64,000 nt of DNA from Pseudomonas arsenicoxydans (GTDB lineage Bacteria; Pseudomonadota; Gammaproteobacteria; Pseudomonadales; Pseudomonadaceae), in contig NZ_LT629705.1 in assembly GCF_900103875.1 (NCBI RefSeq), forward strand, positions 262,501 through 326,500. The letters are read 5' to 3'. This document shows, one piece after another, positions 37,482 to 46,007 of the stretch (its first letter is position 1; the number at the start of each line of letters is the position of its first letter). The notes under the pieces were generated by a model. It was not told the origin of the DNA. It ran no database searches and saw nothing but the letters and a program-made list of their open reading frames with translations. A program made the translations under genes and the position numbers.

Positions 37482-38675
37482 TTATGTTTGCACATCCGCT
37501 TGCTGAGAATGACTGAGCTTGCTGGAGACAATTGTCTGAAGCTCTAAGATTGAGCATGTAGCAAGTGAGCGATGTAGAAATGTAGGTACTGTTACCAGTA
37601 TCAAAAGCAAGGCGATTCCCACTCCACCAATATCGAATGCAAAATATCCGGCGATCGCTAGGATAAAAGATCCAATGAGCAAGCGCCGAATCGCTGCTAG
37701 CCAGCTAAGACGATACTCTATGGCCGTGCCCCCCTCGCCGGGCTTGATGGGCGCCTGAAAATTCTCATTGGCATTGCTCATTACTATGGTACGTGGCTCA
37801 GCCCTCTTACTCTTGATCATCGCCCACTCCGCGGCCATTGATACTGAAAGATCAGATCCATCAAATACGATCACGTCACTTAAGGATATCCAGTGAGCTA
37901 CATTGTCTTTCCATTGTGCGTCGCTTGATCGCAAATAAACTGGCAAGTTCGACCACGGGCGCATCCAGCGAAAACCAGCGAATATCAGTACCATCGGATC
38001 CCACGATGTCGTCTTTGAGCCAGGCGAAGCAATCAGTGCAACTTGCGCGCCCTTTGGAGCTGCACGCATTAGTGCCGACATTAGTGCCACATCCGCCGGT
38101 CCGCCGAATCTACGCAGAAATAGAATAATTTTTCTCGGAGTTCGTCTTCTAATATGGATGTAGAGCATAGCAACAAGTGGAAAAATCAAAATGAAAATTA
38201 AAAAATACGTCAGATAAATTAGAACTATGCCAGCGCCAAATCGCGAAAGCCCAATAAATATGGAAACCCCCAATGGGGCAGCGGCGGCTAACACTTTAGC
38301 TTGATCCCCATTAAGCCCTTCTATTGTCACATCGAAGTTAGCTGGCCTGCTTTCCTCCTCAAAAATCAAGCTGGCGAGGGGCGCAAAGCACAATAAAATC
38401 GTTGACATTATCGCCCCAATAATTACATACCTAGGCTTTAAATCGGCTCGTAACGGAAAAGTTCGGACTAGCGCTCTCAGTGTCACTATCGCAGTAAGCG
38501 TATACACCAGAATGCCAACGATCATAAGCATTCCGTCCTCACCCAAAAACAGAATCTCTGCAAAGGGGAGTTTCGAGACTAACAACAGCAGGAAAAACAA
38601 TAGAGATGAGGAGAGTAGCGCCGCGTAAGCGGTTCGTAGAAGGTTAAATACAAAAATCCCTACTGAATCGAGCAT
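37482..38675 (-). CDS. Multi-pass membrane protein with internal TIR-like domain
   Basis: 397-residue protein. Hydrophobic segments lie at about residues 10-33, 48-70, 83-105, 135-175 and 333-365. A cytoplasmic domain at about 180-305 sits between them (KIILFLRRFGG, AQVALIASPGS, SLSDVIVFDGSDLSVSMAAE). The strand/helix order and E283 resemble TIR/TIR-like folds. It is convergent with the patatin operon across 146 bp. It could be a membrane sensor or effector of the same locus, or a separate system. AAGGGGGG precedes the ATG. Confidence 0.62.
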   Translation of the reverse strand: MLDSVGIFVFNLLRTAYAALLSSSLLFFLLLLVSKLPFAEILFLGEDGMLMIVGILVYTLTAIVTLRALVRTFPLRADLKPRYVIIGAIMSTILLCFAPLASLIFEEESRPANFDVTIEGLNGDQAKVLAAAAPLGVSIFIGLSRFGAGIVLIYLTYFLIFILIFPLVAMLYIHIRRRTPRKIILFLRRFGGPADVALMSALMRAAPKGAQVALIASPGSKTTSWDPMVLIFAGFRWMRPWSNLPVYLRSSDAQWKDNVAHWISLSDVIVFDGSDLSVSMAAEWAMIKSKRAEPRTIVMSNANENFQAPIKPGEGGTAIEYRLSWLAAIRRLLIGSFILAIAGYFAFDIGGVGIALLLILVTVPTFLHRSLATCSILELQTIVSSKLSHSQQADVQT

Positions 38676-39332
38676 TATGCGCCCCCCTTGTAAAGAAAAC
38701 TTCTATGCGATCACTGCGAAGTTGTTGCTAGGCACGCAAACCCCCTCGCCATTTTTATATCAGCATAGACCATACAGCCGCATGTGTGGCATCACCTAAA
38801 ACATGGATACTTTCGAGAGCAATCATTGCTCTGATTTTGACTTCCCAAACAGAAAATCTCCATCCGTCCAATACTTTTGTGCCCATCGATAGTAATCTAA
38901 GAAGCTTGCCACAACCCAAACTGAATTTCATTCAATGTTGCGCGTTCCGCCCTTGGGCTTTGCTAGAGGACTTCCAAGACCAACAAAGTTTTCAACTTTG
39001 TACTATTCATCGAACTAGACGATGGTGCGATCATGTCAGTAAGCACGTATTGAGAAATCTTGTCCAACATCGCCAAAGTGGACGATCCACTGGTCAAATT
39101 GAACGTCTCTGAACTTTGCAGTGGTCAAAAAAATTCGTAGGTTTAGCCGTGGCCGCGGAAACCATTGAAAGACTAGAACAAGGACTCAAGGAATATCCTA
39201 AGGCGCCGTGAGCATCTAAAGTCGTATGTCGTGACCAAAGGCACTAGGCCAATTTCTGCCGGTGACGACCGACTGCAATGGCTCGACAGTTGCCCGTCAC
39301 GACGGGCAGTCAACTTTACAAAGCGGTCTCCG
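38676..39332. other. Gap with no supported gene
   Basis: 657 bases. A plus-strand frame at 38786-39112 has poor composition and no start signals. The 3' end region of the next minus-strand gene begins at 39333. Nothing recognisable is seen; this may be decayed DNA. Confidence 0.45.
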
Positions 39333-40061
39333 CTAGTCAGACGTGGAGGGGGACGTACACGCAGGGGATACGTTTTCGTCACCATAATAACCTTCTCCTT
39401 TAGCACGCTCATTCTTCCAATACTGGAGAAGCTCGTCGATGCTCTCACCATTGTGGGATTCGAGCTCACAAAAATCGGATAGTCGCCAGTCATCGAACGT
39501 TTGTTCTTGGAGTTCGGTAGCAACATCCTGATAGGCCATGTGAGGGTCAATCAATTCCCGGTGACCCCGGCTGCCATTAAGCCATTCGTTAGAACTGTAC
39601 CCATTGGGCAGATTGCAAAAACGCCACCATCCGCGGTATGACTCCACAGATCGACGAACGCAATCAGCGCGAAAATCCGCTTCGTTCTTTGCTGACCAAA
39701 TGCCCTTTTCAATCATGTAATCGCGGTTTGCATTACGATCCAAGAAAAATATTTCGTGCATTTGAGGATCATGCTTCGCCCAGTCATAGAATTCGCAAAC
39801 GATTCCTGACTGTCCCCACCGCAACACCGTGCGAACCACTGCTGCCTTAGAAGCGCCAAATACCCATTCATACTCGTGTAAAAAACTTGGATCATTGGAG
39901 GTGTGTCCCTCACAGGCAAAGGCAAATCTATCCCGATGCTTACTCCAAAACACATCGAGCTCATCAAGCGTTCGCAAGCGGACAAAACACGTTCCATTTT
40001 CAAGCAACGTGCATTCCGGCAATTCGATACATGCGGGCAAACGTGCTGATTTCGTTTTCAT
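39333..40061 (-). CDS. Hypothetical protein, island cargo
   Basis: 242-residue soluble protein starting MKTKSARLPACIELPECTLL. It is rich in tryptophan and acidic residues, with SVESYRGWWRFCNLPNGYSS near the middle. No family is recognised. ATG 40061 leaves a 139-bp promoter region before the divergent XRE gene; an in-frame start near 40204 would overlap that gene and is less likely. The divergent regulator may control it. Confidence 0.6.
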   Translation of the reverse strand: MKTKSARLPACIELPECTLLENGTCFVRLRTLDELDVFWSKHRDRFAFACEGHTSNDPSFLHEYEWVFGASKAAVVRTVLRWGQSGIVCEFYDWAKHDPQMHEIFFLDRNANRDYMIEKGIWSAKNEADFRADCVRRSVESYRGWWRFCNLPNGYSSNEWLNGSRGHRELIDPHMAYQDVATELQEQTFDDWRLSDFCELESHNGESIDELLQYWKNERAKGEGYYGDENVSPACTSPSTSD

Positions 40062-40200
40062 AGACGTATCGATCTCGCAACATCTGTAAAAGATGAAGTC
40101 CCACCACCGAAAAATCGGAATGACCGTTAAATTATACTGTGCTGAGTATAGAACAAAACTGCTTTGACCGGCCTTATCGTTCCTTTTGCGAGAAGTACTC

Positions 40201-40482
40201 ATGCGACTGGAACTCAAACGGGCAATTGGCACCTGCGTTAAGGCATATCGACTTAAGAAAAACATCCCACAGGAAAGCTTAGGCCCAAGCCAGCCGTACA
40301 TCAGCAACCTGGAAGCAGGAAGAGGCAGTGCGTCAATAGACAAAATCGAGCAGATGGCAGATATTCTCGGGATTCATCCAATGAGCATAATCTTCGCTGG
40401 ATACCTCACATCAAACGAGGATGTCACCAAGGAGGATCTGTTTGACAGGATCCGAAAGGAGCTTGCTGAAATAGGGTTTTAA
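40201..40482 (+). CDS. XRE-family HTH regulator
   Basis: 93-residue protein. A Cro/C1-type HTH spans residues 4-60 (IGTCVKAYRLKKNIPQESLG, PSQPYISNLEAGRGSASIDK). The short C-terminal tail may dimerise. It is divergent from the 242-residue unknown gene and is the last gene of the island, close to its AT-rich right end. It may repress its neighbour or regulate cargo expression. Confidence 0.75.
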   Translation: MRLELKRAIGTCVKAYRLKKNIPQESLGPSQPYISNLEAGRGSASIDKIEQMADILGIHPMSIIFAGYLTSNEDVTKEDLFDRIRKELAEIGF

Positions 40483-41060
40483 CTGATACTCGTTTTCCGC
40501 TGGTAGCAGAAATTTGTAGGTGAATACCTGGACAGCATAAGCAGCGCAAGCGGCCTATGTTTGGCAAGTCACGCCTACGATGCTATTGGTAAAGTCCTAC
40601 GGAAATGCTCTGTCAGATCAAGTGAAAATGGATGGTCAATACCGTGGAGTCGGCCAACCAGAGGCGGGGAAAACGCTTAAAAAGCTAAAAAGATTTCCTC
40701 ATATAACTTCTTGAATACGTTCAGGAATACTCCAAGTAACAGTTAAGAAGGATCCAGAACAGCAGTATTCACTCCCTGTTGAATCGTTTCGTCTGCTGCT
40801 CAGAGACATCTTGACCAGTAATGTGTCGTCGGCCAAGAAGCAAAAATCGCCGTCAGCCGGACAAAGCCCCCACTCACCCATGCCACTGCTTCACAGGCAG
40901 GACGAAGGTCGGTGATTGACTGTGGGGCCACCGCCTTGGCGAGATCGACCGTGCGTACACGAGGCGGGCGCTAGTATAAGCGGGTTGACCGACGGTTCCT
41001 GCCTTCTGGAAAGCGTGGGTGGTGATAGTTCCTGACAGAAATTTCGCTATTTGCCTGCGA
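40483..41060. other. Right end of the island and junction with the core genome
   Basis: 578 bases. Bases about 40665-40720 are AT-rich and fit the AT-rich 3' end of GInts. The candidate attachment repeat follows at 40718-40740. Beyond it GC rises toward core values. A 60-codon minus-strand frame (40699-40881) crosses the repeat; it may be the cut 3' end of a core gene, but its identity is unknown. Confidence 0.5.
40718..40740. other. Candidate right attachment repeat (attR)
   Basis: CGTTCAGGAATACTCCAAG resembles the left-end sequence CGTTAGGAATAGTCTAGCG, sharing CGTT and AGGAATA. It lies just after the AT-rich stretch. Short and imperfect, so chance similarity cannot be excluded by eye. Confidence 0.5.
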
Positions 41061-41990
41061 CTAATGATCGATGCTCGAAATACCCGGAAATTGACTGCCC
41101 AGATGAGCGCATCGGCTGGCAAGCATTTCGCGCAAAAGGTTCACAGGCTTACTCAATTGTGCGCGATGGGCGCACAGCAGATTCAGCGGTGCGCGTTCGC
41201 AGAGGAGCTCCGGCATCAACACTTTCAAGCGACCGGCGAGCACATCGGCGGCGACATCGAGCCAGGACTTGTAGGCAATTCCGGCGCCCGCAATCGCCCA
41301 CAGCCGAACGACATCGGCATCGTCGCTGAAGCGATCACCGCTGACCGTCAGGCCGACCTCGCGTTTGCCGTCGTGGAAACTCCAGCGGTCATGGACCCGG
41401 CTGCCGAGCATGAATAACAAACAATTGTGCTGGGCCAGTTGCTCCAGGTGGCGCGGTTCGCCATGCCTGGCCAAATAAGCAGGAGCGGCACACAGCACGC
41501 GGCGGTTTTGCGCCGCGATGGGCAACGCCACCAGACTTGAGTCTTCCGGCTCGCCGTAGCGCAGGGCGATATCGACCGGTTGGCGGAACAGGTCGGCGAT
41601 GCGATCACCCAACAACAGGCGCACGGTCAACCTGGGATGCTCCCGCTGGAACTCGTCGAGCCACGGCAGCAACAGGTTGCGGCCAAAATCCGAAGGTGCC
41701 GACAACTGCAAAATCCCGCTGACCTGGTCCTGTCCGCTGGCCAGCAAGCGGCGCCCTTCATCCAGATTGCTCAGGGCCGCACGGGCGTACTCCAGAAAAC
41801 CCTCGCCTTCGGCGGTCAGCCGCAAGCTGCGCGTTGAGCGGGCAAGCAAGCGTGCGCCCAATTGTTGTTCGATACGTTTAAGCGCCGCGCTGGCCACCGC
41901 CGCGGACATATCCATCACCCGCGCCGCCGCTGAAAGACTGCCGAGGTCAGCGGCACGCACGAACAACTGCAAATCATCGAAACGCAGCAT
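41061..41990 (-). CDS. LysR-family regulator
   Basis: 309-residue LysR regulator. HTH residues 1-60 (MLRFDDLQLFVRAADLGSLS, ALKRIEQQLGARLLARSTRS), then the effector domain. It belongs to the large AaeR/DsdC-like group that often controls a divergent oxidoreductase operon. The divergent neighbours here are a monooxygenase and a zinc-type dehydrogenase, its likely targets. The last ~15 residues (AHLGSQFPGISSIDH) are unusual for the group and lie close to the island side. Confidence 0.85.
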   Translation of the reverse strand: MLRFDDLQLFVRAADLGSLSAAARVMDMSAAVASAALKRIEQQLGARLLARSTRSLRLTAEGEGFLEYARAALSNLDEGRRLLASGQDQVSGILQLSAPSDFGRNLLLPWLDEFQREHPRLTVRLLLGDRIADLFRQPVDIALRYGEPEDSSLVALPIAAQNRRVLCAAPAYLARHGEPRHLEQLAQHNCLLFMLGSRVHDRWSFHDGKREVGLTVSGDRFSDDADVVRLWAIAGAGIAYKSWLDVAADVLAGRLKVLMPELLCERAPLNLLCAHRAQLSKPVNLLREMLASRCAHLGSQFPGISSIDH

Positions 41991-42109
41991 TTTCAGCCCT
42001 GATTATCAAAAAAATATTGAAAGAGACTGCTCTTTTAGCGGGTTTTATCTTGCAGAGAAATAGCCAATCATCTGTCCCATCGAAATCATCCCGCTCCCGG
42101 AGCCCGACC

Positions 42110-42403
42110 ATGTCCCAGCCTTTTACCGCCATTGCGACCCTCATTGCCAAACCCGGCCAGCAGGACGCCCTTGAACAGCACCTGCGTGCACTGCTGGAAC
42201 CGACCCGCGCCGAGGCCGGTTGTGGCCAATACGATCTGCATCAGGACCTGGCCAATCCACTGGCCTTCTACATGATTGAACACTGGAGCAGCGACGAAGC
42301 CCTGCAAGCCCACGACGACAGCGCGCACATCCAGAACTTCCGCGCCAAGGCCGGCGAGTTTCTCGAGCACTTCGAACTCAAGCGCCTGCGCACCGTGGCT
42401 TGA
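42110..42403 (+). CDS. Antibiotic biosynthesis monooxygenase (YgiN-like)
   Basis: 97-residue ferredoxin-like ABM-domain protein: an N-terminal strand PFTAIATLIAKPGQQD, then RAEAGCGQYDLHQD and MIEHWSSDEALQAHD, all typical. Members oxidise quinols or small aromatics without cofactors. It starts 119 bp from the divergent LysR gene and is followed by a quinone-oxidoreductase-like gene 32 bp later, so the two probably form a quinone or aldehyde stress operon. Confidence 0.87.
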   Translation: MSQPFTAIATLIAKPGQQDALEQHLRALLEPTRAEAGCGQYDLHQDLANPLAFYMIEHWSSDEALQAHDDSAHIQNFRAKAGEFLEHFELKRLRTVA

Positions 42404-42435
42404 TCCCTTCTTTTATTACTGTTCAGGAGCCCTAC

Positions 42436-43449
42436 ATGAAAGCCATCGCCTATTACGCCTCGTTGCCGATCAGCGACGCGAACTCCCTGCAAGACATCGA
42501 GCTTGCAGAACCGGTTGCCGGACCACGTGATCTGCTGGTCGAAGTCAAAGCCATCTCGGTCAACCCAGTCGACACCAAGGTCCGCCAGAACGTCCAGCCT
42601 GAAGACGGCGCAGCGAAAGTGCTGGGCTGGGACGTGGCCGGTGTGGTCAAGGCCGTCGGCAGCGATGTCACGCTGTTCAAGGCTGGCGACAAAGTGTTTT
42701 ACGCTGGCTCCATCGCCCGCGCCGGCGGCAACAGCGAACTGCACGTGGTGGACGAGCGAATCGTCGGCCATATGCCCAAGTCCCTCGGTTTCGCCGAAGC
42801 CGCCGCGCTGCCGTTGACCGCCATCACCGCATGGGAGCTGCTCTTCGAACGCCTGCAAGTGCGTGAAGGCAAAACCGATGAAAGCCAGAGCCTGCTGATC
42901 GTCGGTGCGGCGGGCGGTGTCGGGTCGATCCTGACGCAACTGGCCAGCCAGCTCACCGGGCTGAAGGTCATCGGCACCGCTTCCCGTGCGCAAACCCAGA
43001 GCTGGGTGCGCGAGTTGGGGGCCGATCTGGTGATCGATCACAGCAAGCCGCTGAGCGAAGAACTGAAACGCGCAGGCGTGGACCAGGTGACCCACGTCGC
43101 CAGCCTGACCCAGACCGATCAGCATCTGGATCAATTGGTCGAGGCGCTGGCGCCTCAGGGCAAACTGGCGCTGATCGATGATCCGAAGGCGCTGGACGTG
43201 ACCAAACTCAAGCGCAAGAGCTTGTCGTTGCATTGGGAGTTCATGTACACCCGCTCGCTGTTCGAAACCGCCGACATGATCGAGCAACACAAACTGCTCA
43301 ACCGCGTGGCCGAGCTGATCGATGCCGGAACACTGAAAACCACGGTCGGCGAGCATTTCGGCACGATCAACGCAGCCAACCTGCGTCGCGCCCATGAGCT
43401 GCTGGAGAGCGGCAAAGCCAAGGGCAAGATTGTGCTCGAAGGATTCTGA
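42436..43449 (+). CDS. Zinc-type alcohol dehydrogenase / quinone oxidoreductase
   Basis: 337-residue MDR-superfamily NADPH-dependent oxidoreductase. It has a GroES-like N-terminal domain (LGWDVAGVVKAVGSDVTLFK) and the Rossmann motif LLIVGAAGGVGSILTQLA in the middle. It resembles zinc-binding alcohol dehydrogenases of the ZADH/quinone reductase type, but the classical structural zinc cysteines are absent. It is in operon with the monooxygenase and divergent from the LysR regulator. Confidence 0.87.
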   Translation: MKAIAYYASLPISDANSLQDIELAEPVAGPRDLLVEVKAISVNPVDTKVRQNVQPEDGAAKVLGWDVAGVVKAVGSDVTLFKAGDKVFYAGSIARAGGNSELHVVDERIVGHMPKSLGFAEAAALPLTAITAWELLFERLQVREGKTDESQSLLIVGAAGGVGSILTQLASQLTGLKVIGTASRAQTQSWVRELGADLVIDHSKPLSEELKRAGVDQVTHVASLTQTDQHLDQLVEALAPQGKLALIDDPKALDVTKLKRKSLSLHWEFMYTRSLFETADMIEQHKLLNRVAELIDAGTLKTTVGEHFGTINAANLRRAHELLESGKAKGKIVLEGF

Positions 43450-43600
43450 AACACACTGACACAAGTGTCGTCCCGAAAAGACGACACCGTCAGTCCGAGA
43501 GTTGACCTCCGTCATAATAGTGATCGTATTCAGGTCTACAATCGTCTCCTCTACGATGCAATTCGTTACGCAACATCTTTTACGAGAGGAGAGATCAGCA

Positions 43601-43771
43601 ATGAAGATCCTGATAAAAGAAGTGGCAAAATCCCAGTGGCAGGTCCGTCTGGACCAACATTCCGTGACCTTTCGCAGCGAAGCCGAAGCCCTCGCCTTCA
43701 CCCGCACCCTCGAAGCGCGCTTGCTCGCGCCGCATCAGATTCCCGACCGCCAGCAACGCGCCGCTGGCTGA
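43601..43771 (+). CDS. Small conserved DUF2188-like protein
   Basis: 56-residue protein, MKILIKEVAKSQWQVRLDQH then SVTFRSEAEALAFTRTLEAR. The short beta strands followed by an A-L-A-F helix resemble DUF2188-type small proteins. GAGAGGAGAG precedes the ATG. Function is unknown; it stands alone and ends 8 bp from the convergent drug exporter gene. Confidence 0.65.
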   Translation: MKILIKEVAKSQWQVRLDQHSVTFRSEAEALAFTRTLEARLLAPHQIPDRQQRAAG

Positions 43772-43779
43772 GGCCCTCC

Positions 43780-44976
43780 TCAGACCTGGGCTTGCGCCAG
43801 TGCCCGGGCATTTTGCAAACGCCGGGTGAGCATCGCCGCGCTCACCACCAGAATCCCGCACAGGCTGATGACCATTGCCATCGGCACGGCGCTGCCATCA
43901 TGCAAGACACCGACCAACGCTGCCGCACCGGCGGCGACGCTGAATTGCAGGCAACCGAGCATCGCCGACGCACTGCCGGCACGAGCGCCCTGCCCGTTCA
44001 TGGCGCAGGCCGAGGCATTCGGGAGGATGCAGCCGAGGCTGGCGATGCAGATAAACAGTGGGATCAGCAACGGCCATAGCTGCATGGTGTGCAGTGCACT
44101 GACGGCGAGCAATGTCAGGCCTGCCCCCAGATAGATCCATACCGTACGTACCAACAGGAACGCAGGGCCACGTTTGGCCAGCAGCCGTGCGTTCACCTGC
44201 GCCACAAGAATGAAACCCGCCGCGTTGGTGCCGAACAGCCAGCCGAAATGTTCGGCCGGTACGCCATAAAGCTTGATGAAGACGAACGGTGAACCGGCGA
44301 TGTAGGCAAACATCCCGGCGATGGCGATGCCGCCGGTCAGGGCGTGGCCCAGATACACCGGATCCGACAATAGCCGACCGTACTGACGCAGCGCCCCAGA
44401 CAACGGTTGGCGCGGTACATGGGCGGGCAGGCTTTCCGGCAGACCGATTGCCACGGCCAGGCCAGCCAGGGCGCTGAAACCGGTCAGCACCAGGAAGATT
44501 GACTGCCAACCCGTGGTGTTGACCAACAGCCCACCCAGCATCGGCGCGAGAATCGGCGCCAGCCCCATCACCAGCATCAGTTGCGAGAAGACTTTCGCCG
44601 AACCCACCGCATCGCATTTGTCGCTGACCACCGCGCGGGAGATCACCATCCCGGCGCAACCGCCGAGGGCCTGAATGAATCGCGCGCCCATCAGCCATTC
44701 CAGATTCGGCGCGAATGCGCAGGCCAGGGAAGCGGCGGTGAACAAGCCCACGCCAGTCAGCAGAGGAATGCGTCGCCCGAAGCGATCCGCGACCGGGCCG
44801 TAAGCCAGTTGCCCGATGGACAAACCAAGGAAATACGCGGCCAGTGTCAGCTGGACATGTTTCTCATCGGTGCCAAACGCGAGCGCCATCGCCGGGAACG
44901 CTGGCAGGTAGAAATCGATCGCCAGCGGGCCGAAAGCGCTCAGGGCGCCAAGAATCAAAATGGTACGGAAGTTCAT
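43780..44976 (-). CDS. Bcr/CflA family multidrug efflux MFS transporter
   Basis: 398-residue MFS drug/H+ antiporter with twelve helices. Diagnostic segments are AIDFYLPAFPAMA near the N-terminus, GQLAYGPVADRFGRRIPLL (loop 2-3) and RFIQALGGCAGMVISRAVV (motif C region). It exports compounds such as bicyclomycin, chloramphenicol or sulfonamides in the family. It is convergent with a small gene and has no linked regulator. Confidence 0.88.
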   Translation of the reverse strand: MNFRTILILGALSAFGPLAIDFYLPAFPAMALAFGTDEKHVQLTLAAYFLGLSIGQLAYGPVADRFGRRIPLLTGVGLFTAASLACAFAPNLEWLMGARFIQALGGCAGMVISRAVVSDKCDAVGSAKVFSQLMLVMGLAPILAPMLGGLLVNTTGWQSIFLVLTGFSALAGLAVAIGLPESLPAHVPRQPLSGALRQYGRLLSDPVYLGHALTGGIAIAGMFAYIAGSPFVFIKLYGVPAEHFGWLFGTNAAGFILVAQVNARLLAKRGPAFLLVRTVWIYLGAGLTLLAVSALHTMQLWPLLIPLFICIASLGCILPNASACAMNGQGARAGSASAMLGCLQFSVAAGAAALVGVLHDGSAVPMAMVISLCGILVVSAAMLTRRLQNARALAQAQV

Positions 44977-45083
44977 CAGGCATCCAGTGGGGTCGGCAGC
45001 CCGACAGTTTAGCCGCGCGCGGACGCCTTGAACATTCCGTTAGGTCGCTAACTATTAAAAAACCGCTGGATGAACACAAAACT

Positions 45084-45114
45084 TGTGTGGGAGCGAGCCT
45101 GCTCACTTCCACAA
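45084..45114. repeat. Partial REP element
   Basis: TGTGGGAGCGAGCCTGCTCA matches the GAGCGAGCCTGCTC REP subtype but lacks the second half. It sits just after the copZ stop and may act as the transcript end. Confidence 0.65.
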
Positions 45115-45119
45115 GGTTC

Positions 45120-45317
45120 TCAGGCGAGTTTTGCCTCATAGCCTTCTTCAGTGATCGCCGCGATCACTTCGTCGGCGGTCAGCGTGCTCTCGACGCCGAC
45201 TTCTTTTGCCGCCAGTTCGACCCGCACACTCGCCGCAGGATCCTTGGCTTGCAGCGCCGCAGTGATGGCTTTGACGCAGTGACCGCAGGACATGCCTTGA
45301 ACATTGAACACTTGCAT
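45120..45317 (-). CDS. copZ: Copper chaperone CopZ (heavy-metal-associated domain)
   Basis: 65-residue HMA-domain metallochaperone with the Cu(I) motif GMSCGHC near the N-terminus, followed by the usual beta-alpha-beta-beta-alpha-beta fold. It binds cytoplasmic Cu(I) and hands it to CopA. A CueR-type promoter lies 30-60 bp upstream. It belongs to the copper regulon with copA and cueR, transcribed in the opposite direction from them. Confidence 0.9.
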   Translation of the reverse strand: MQVFNVQGMSCGHCVKAITAALQAKDPAASVRVELAAKEVGVESTLTADEVIAAITEEGYEAKLA

Positions 45318-45346
45318 GGGATGACTCCTTGAGTGAGGTTGCGAAC

Positions 45347-45377
45347 AGTCTCGAGCTTGCCACCATGGCAAGGTCAA
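45347..45377 (-). promoter_or_regulatory. CueR-type promoter of copZ
   Basis: Minus strand: -35 TTGACC (45372-45377), 19-bp spacer with the dyad CCTTGCCATGGTGGCAAG, and a weak -10 GAGACT. The spacer length and the CCTTGCC...GGCAAG dyad are the CueR signature. A second copy lies before copA. Confidence 0.85.
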
Positions 45378-45464
45378 GTTCTGCAAATCGCTGCCGGGCT
45401 GGCAATCGGCGTCGCGCTCGGCCAAGCTGCGTGCATCAATGACTCGACCTCAGGAGATTCAGCC

Positions 45465-45848
45465 ATGCGCTGGTCAGCTCTCAGCCTGTTTGGCTTCCTC
45501 AGCCTATTTGCCGCGACGCCTTCGGTTCAAGCCGCCGGGGAGGACTACGGGGTTCTGATCATTTCCCGCGAGCGCCTGGAAGTCTCGACCAACTGCGAGA
45601 TCGGCGTGTACATTCAGGATCAACTGTCGGCGCGGCTGTTCCAGGAACAAAGCACCTCGTTCAACCTGCCGCCGGGCAATGTGTCCCTGCGCCTCAAACT
45701 GTTGCCGGGCCAGGCTCCGGGCTGCAACCCGGGGATGCTCGCACCGGGCTCGCAGAACATCATGCTCAAGGCCGGTGATGTGTTGAAGTTCCGGATTGCG
45801 ATGACGTCGGAAGGGATGTACCTCAAACCCGCCGCCCTCGGATATTGA
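45465..45848 (+). CDS. Exported hypothetical protein
   Basis: 127-residue protein with an N-terminal signal peptide (MRWSALSLFGFLSLFAATPS, cleavage near VQAAGE). The mature part is beta-rich with two cysteines (STNCEIGVYIQDQ and PGCNPGM) that could form a disulfide. AGGAGATTC is a good ribosome-binding site. No named family is recognised. It lies between copZ and copA but has no CueR box of its own, so a copper link is not shown. Confidence 0.75.
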   Translation: MRWSALSLFGFLSLFAATPSVQAAGEDYGVLIISRERLEVSTNCEIGVYIQDQLSARLFQEQSTSFNLPPGNVSLRLKLLPGQAPGCNPGMLAPGSQNIMLKAGDVLKFRIAMTSEGMYLKPAALGY

Positions 45849-45850
45849 GG

Positions 45851-45921
45851 CAGCCTCGTTGCACTCGACAGCTCCTACAGGAACACGAACCGTGTAGGAG
45901 CTGTCGAGTGCAACGAGGCTG
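45851..45921. repeat. Long inverted repeat between hypothetical gene and copA
   Basis: Two perfect 29-nt inverted arms, 45851-45879 and 45893-45921, start CAGCCTCGTTGCACTCGACA and separate by 13 bp. The following GCGATCTTTTGATC is common after such elements in this group. It can form a strong transcript-end hairpin and belongs to a different repeat family from the REP core. Confidence 0.9.
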
Positions 45922-45947
45922 CGATCTTTTGATCTGAGACATGGCGC

Positions 45948-45978
45948 TTGACCTTGCCAGCATGGCAAGGTTGATCCT
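45948..45978 (+). promoter_or_regulatory. CueR-type promoter of copA
   Basis: -35 TTGACC (45948-45953), a 19-bp spacer with the dyad CCTTGCCAGCATGGCAAGG, and -10 around 45973. It lies 30 bp before the copA start and is nearly the same as the copZ box. CueR from the downstream gene should twist and activate both when Cu(I) is bound. Confidence 0.87.
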
Positions 45979-46007
45979 GTAGACATCTTCTACAGGGAGC
46001 GCGACCG

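Larger units (their letters stand above)
19280..40740. mobile_element. GInt-type genomic island, about 21.5 kb
   Basis: The segment has lower GC and more A/T-ending codons than both flanks. It begins with four coupled genes coding three large tyrosine recombinases and a small HTH/coiled-coil protein, the ginABCD operon that defines GInt islands (Bardaji and co-workers, 2017). Cargo genes follow, then an AT-rich stretch near 40665-40720. An imperfect direct repeat (core AGGAATA) is seen at both ends. This matches the published tripartite layout of gin operon, cargo and short AT-rich 3' end. The exact ends are inferred from the repeat; the right end is less certain than the left. Confidence 0.85.

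Noticed and set aside
38786..39112. Plus-strand 108-codon frame considered as a transposase remnant
   Set aside because: Only a short basic stretch near its end looks transposase-like; there are no inverted repeats or catalytic motifs.
41061..41990. LysR gene considered as truncated by the island
   Set aside because: At 309 residues it is full length for the family; only the last few residues look unusual and the candidate right repeat lies 320 bp away.
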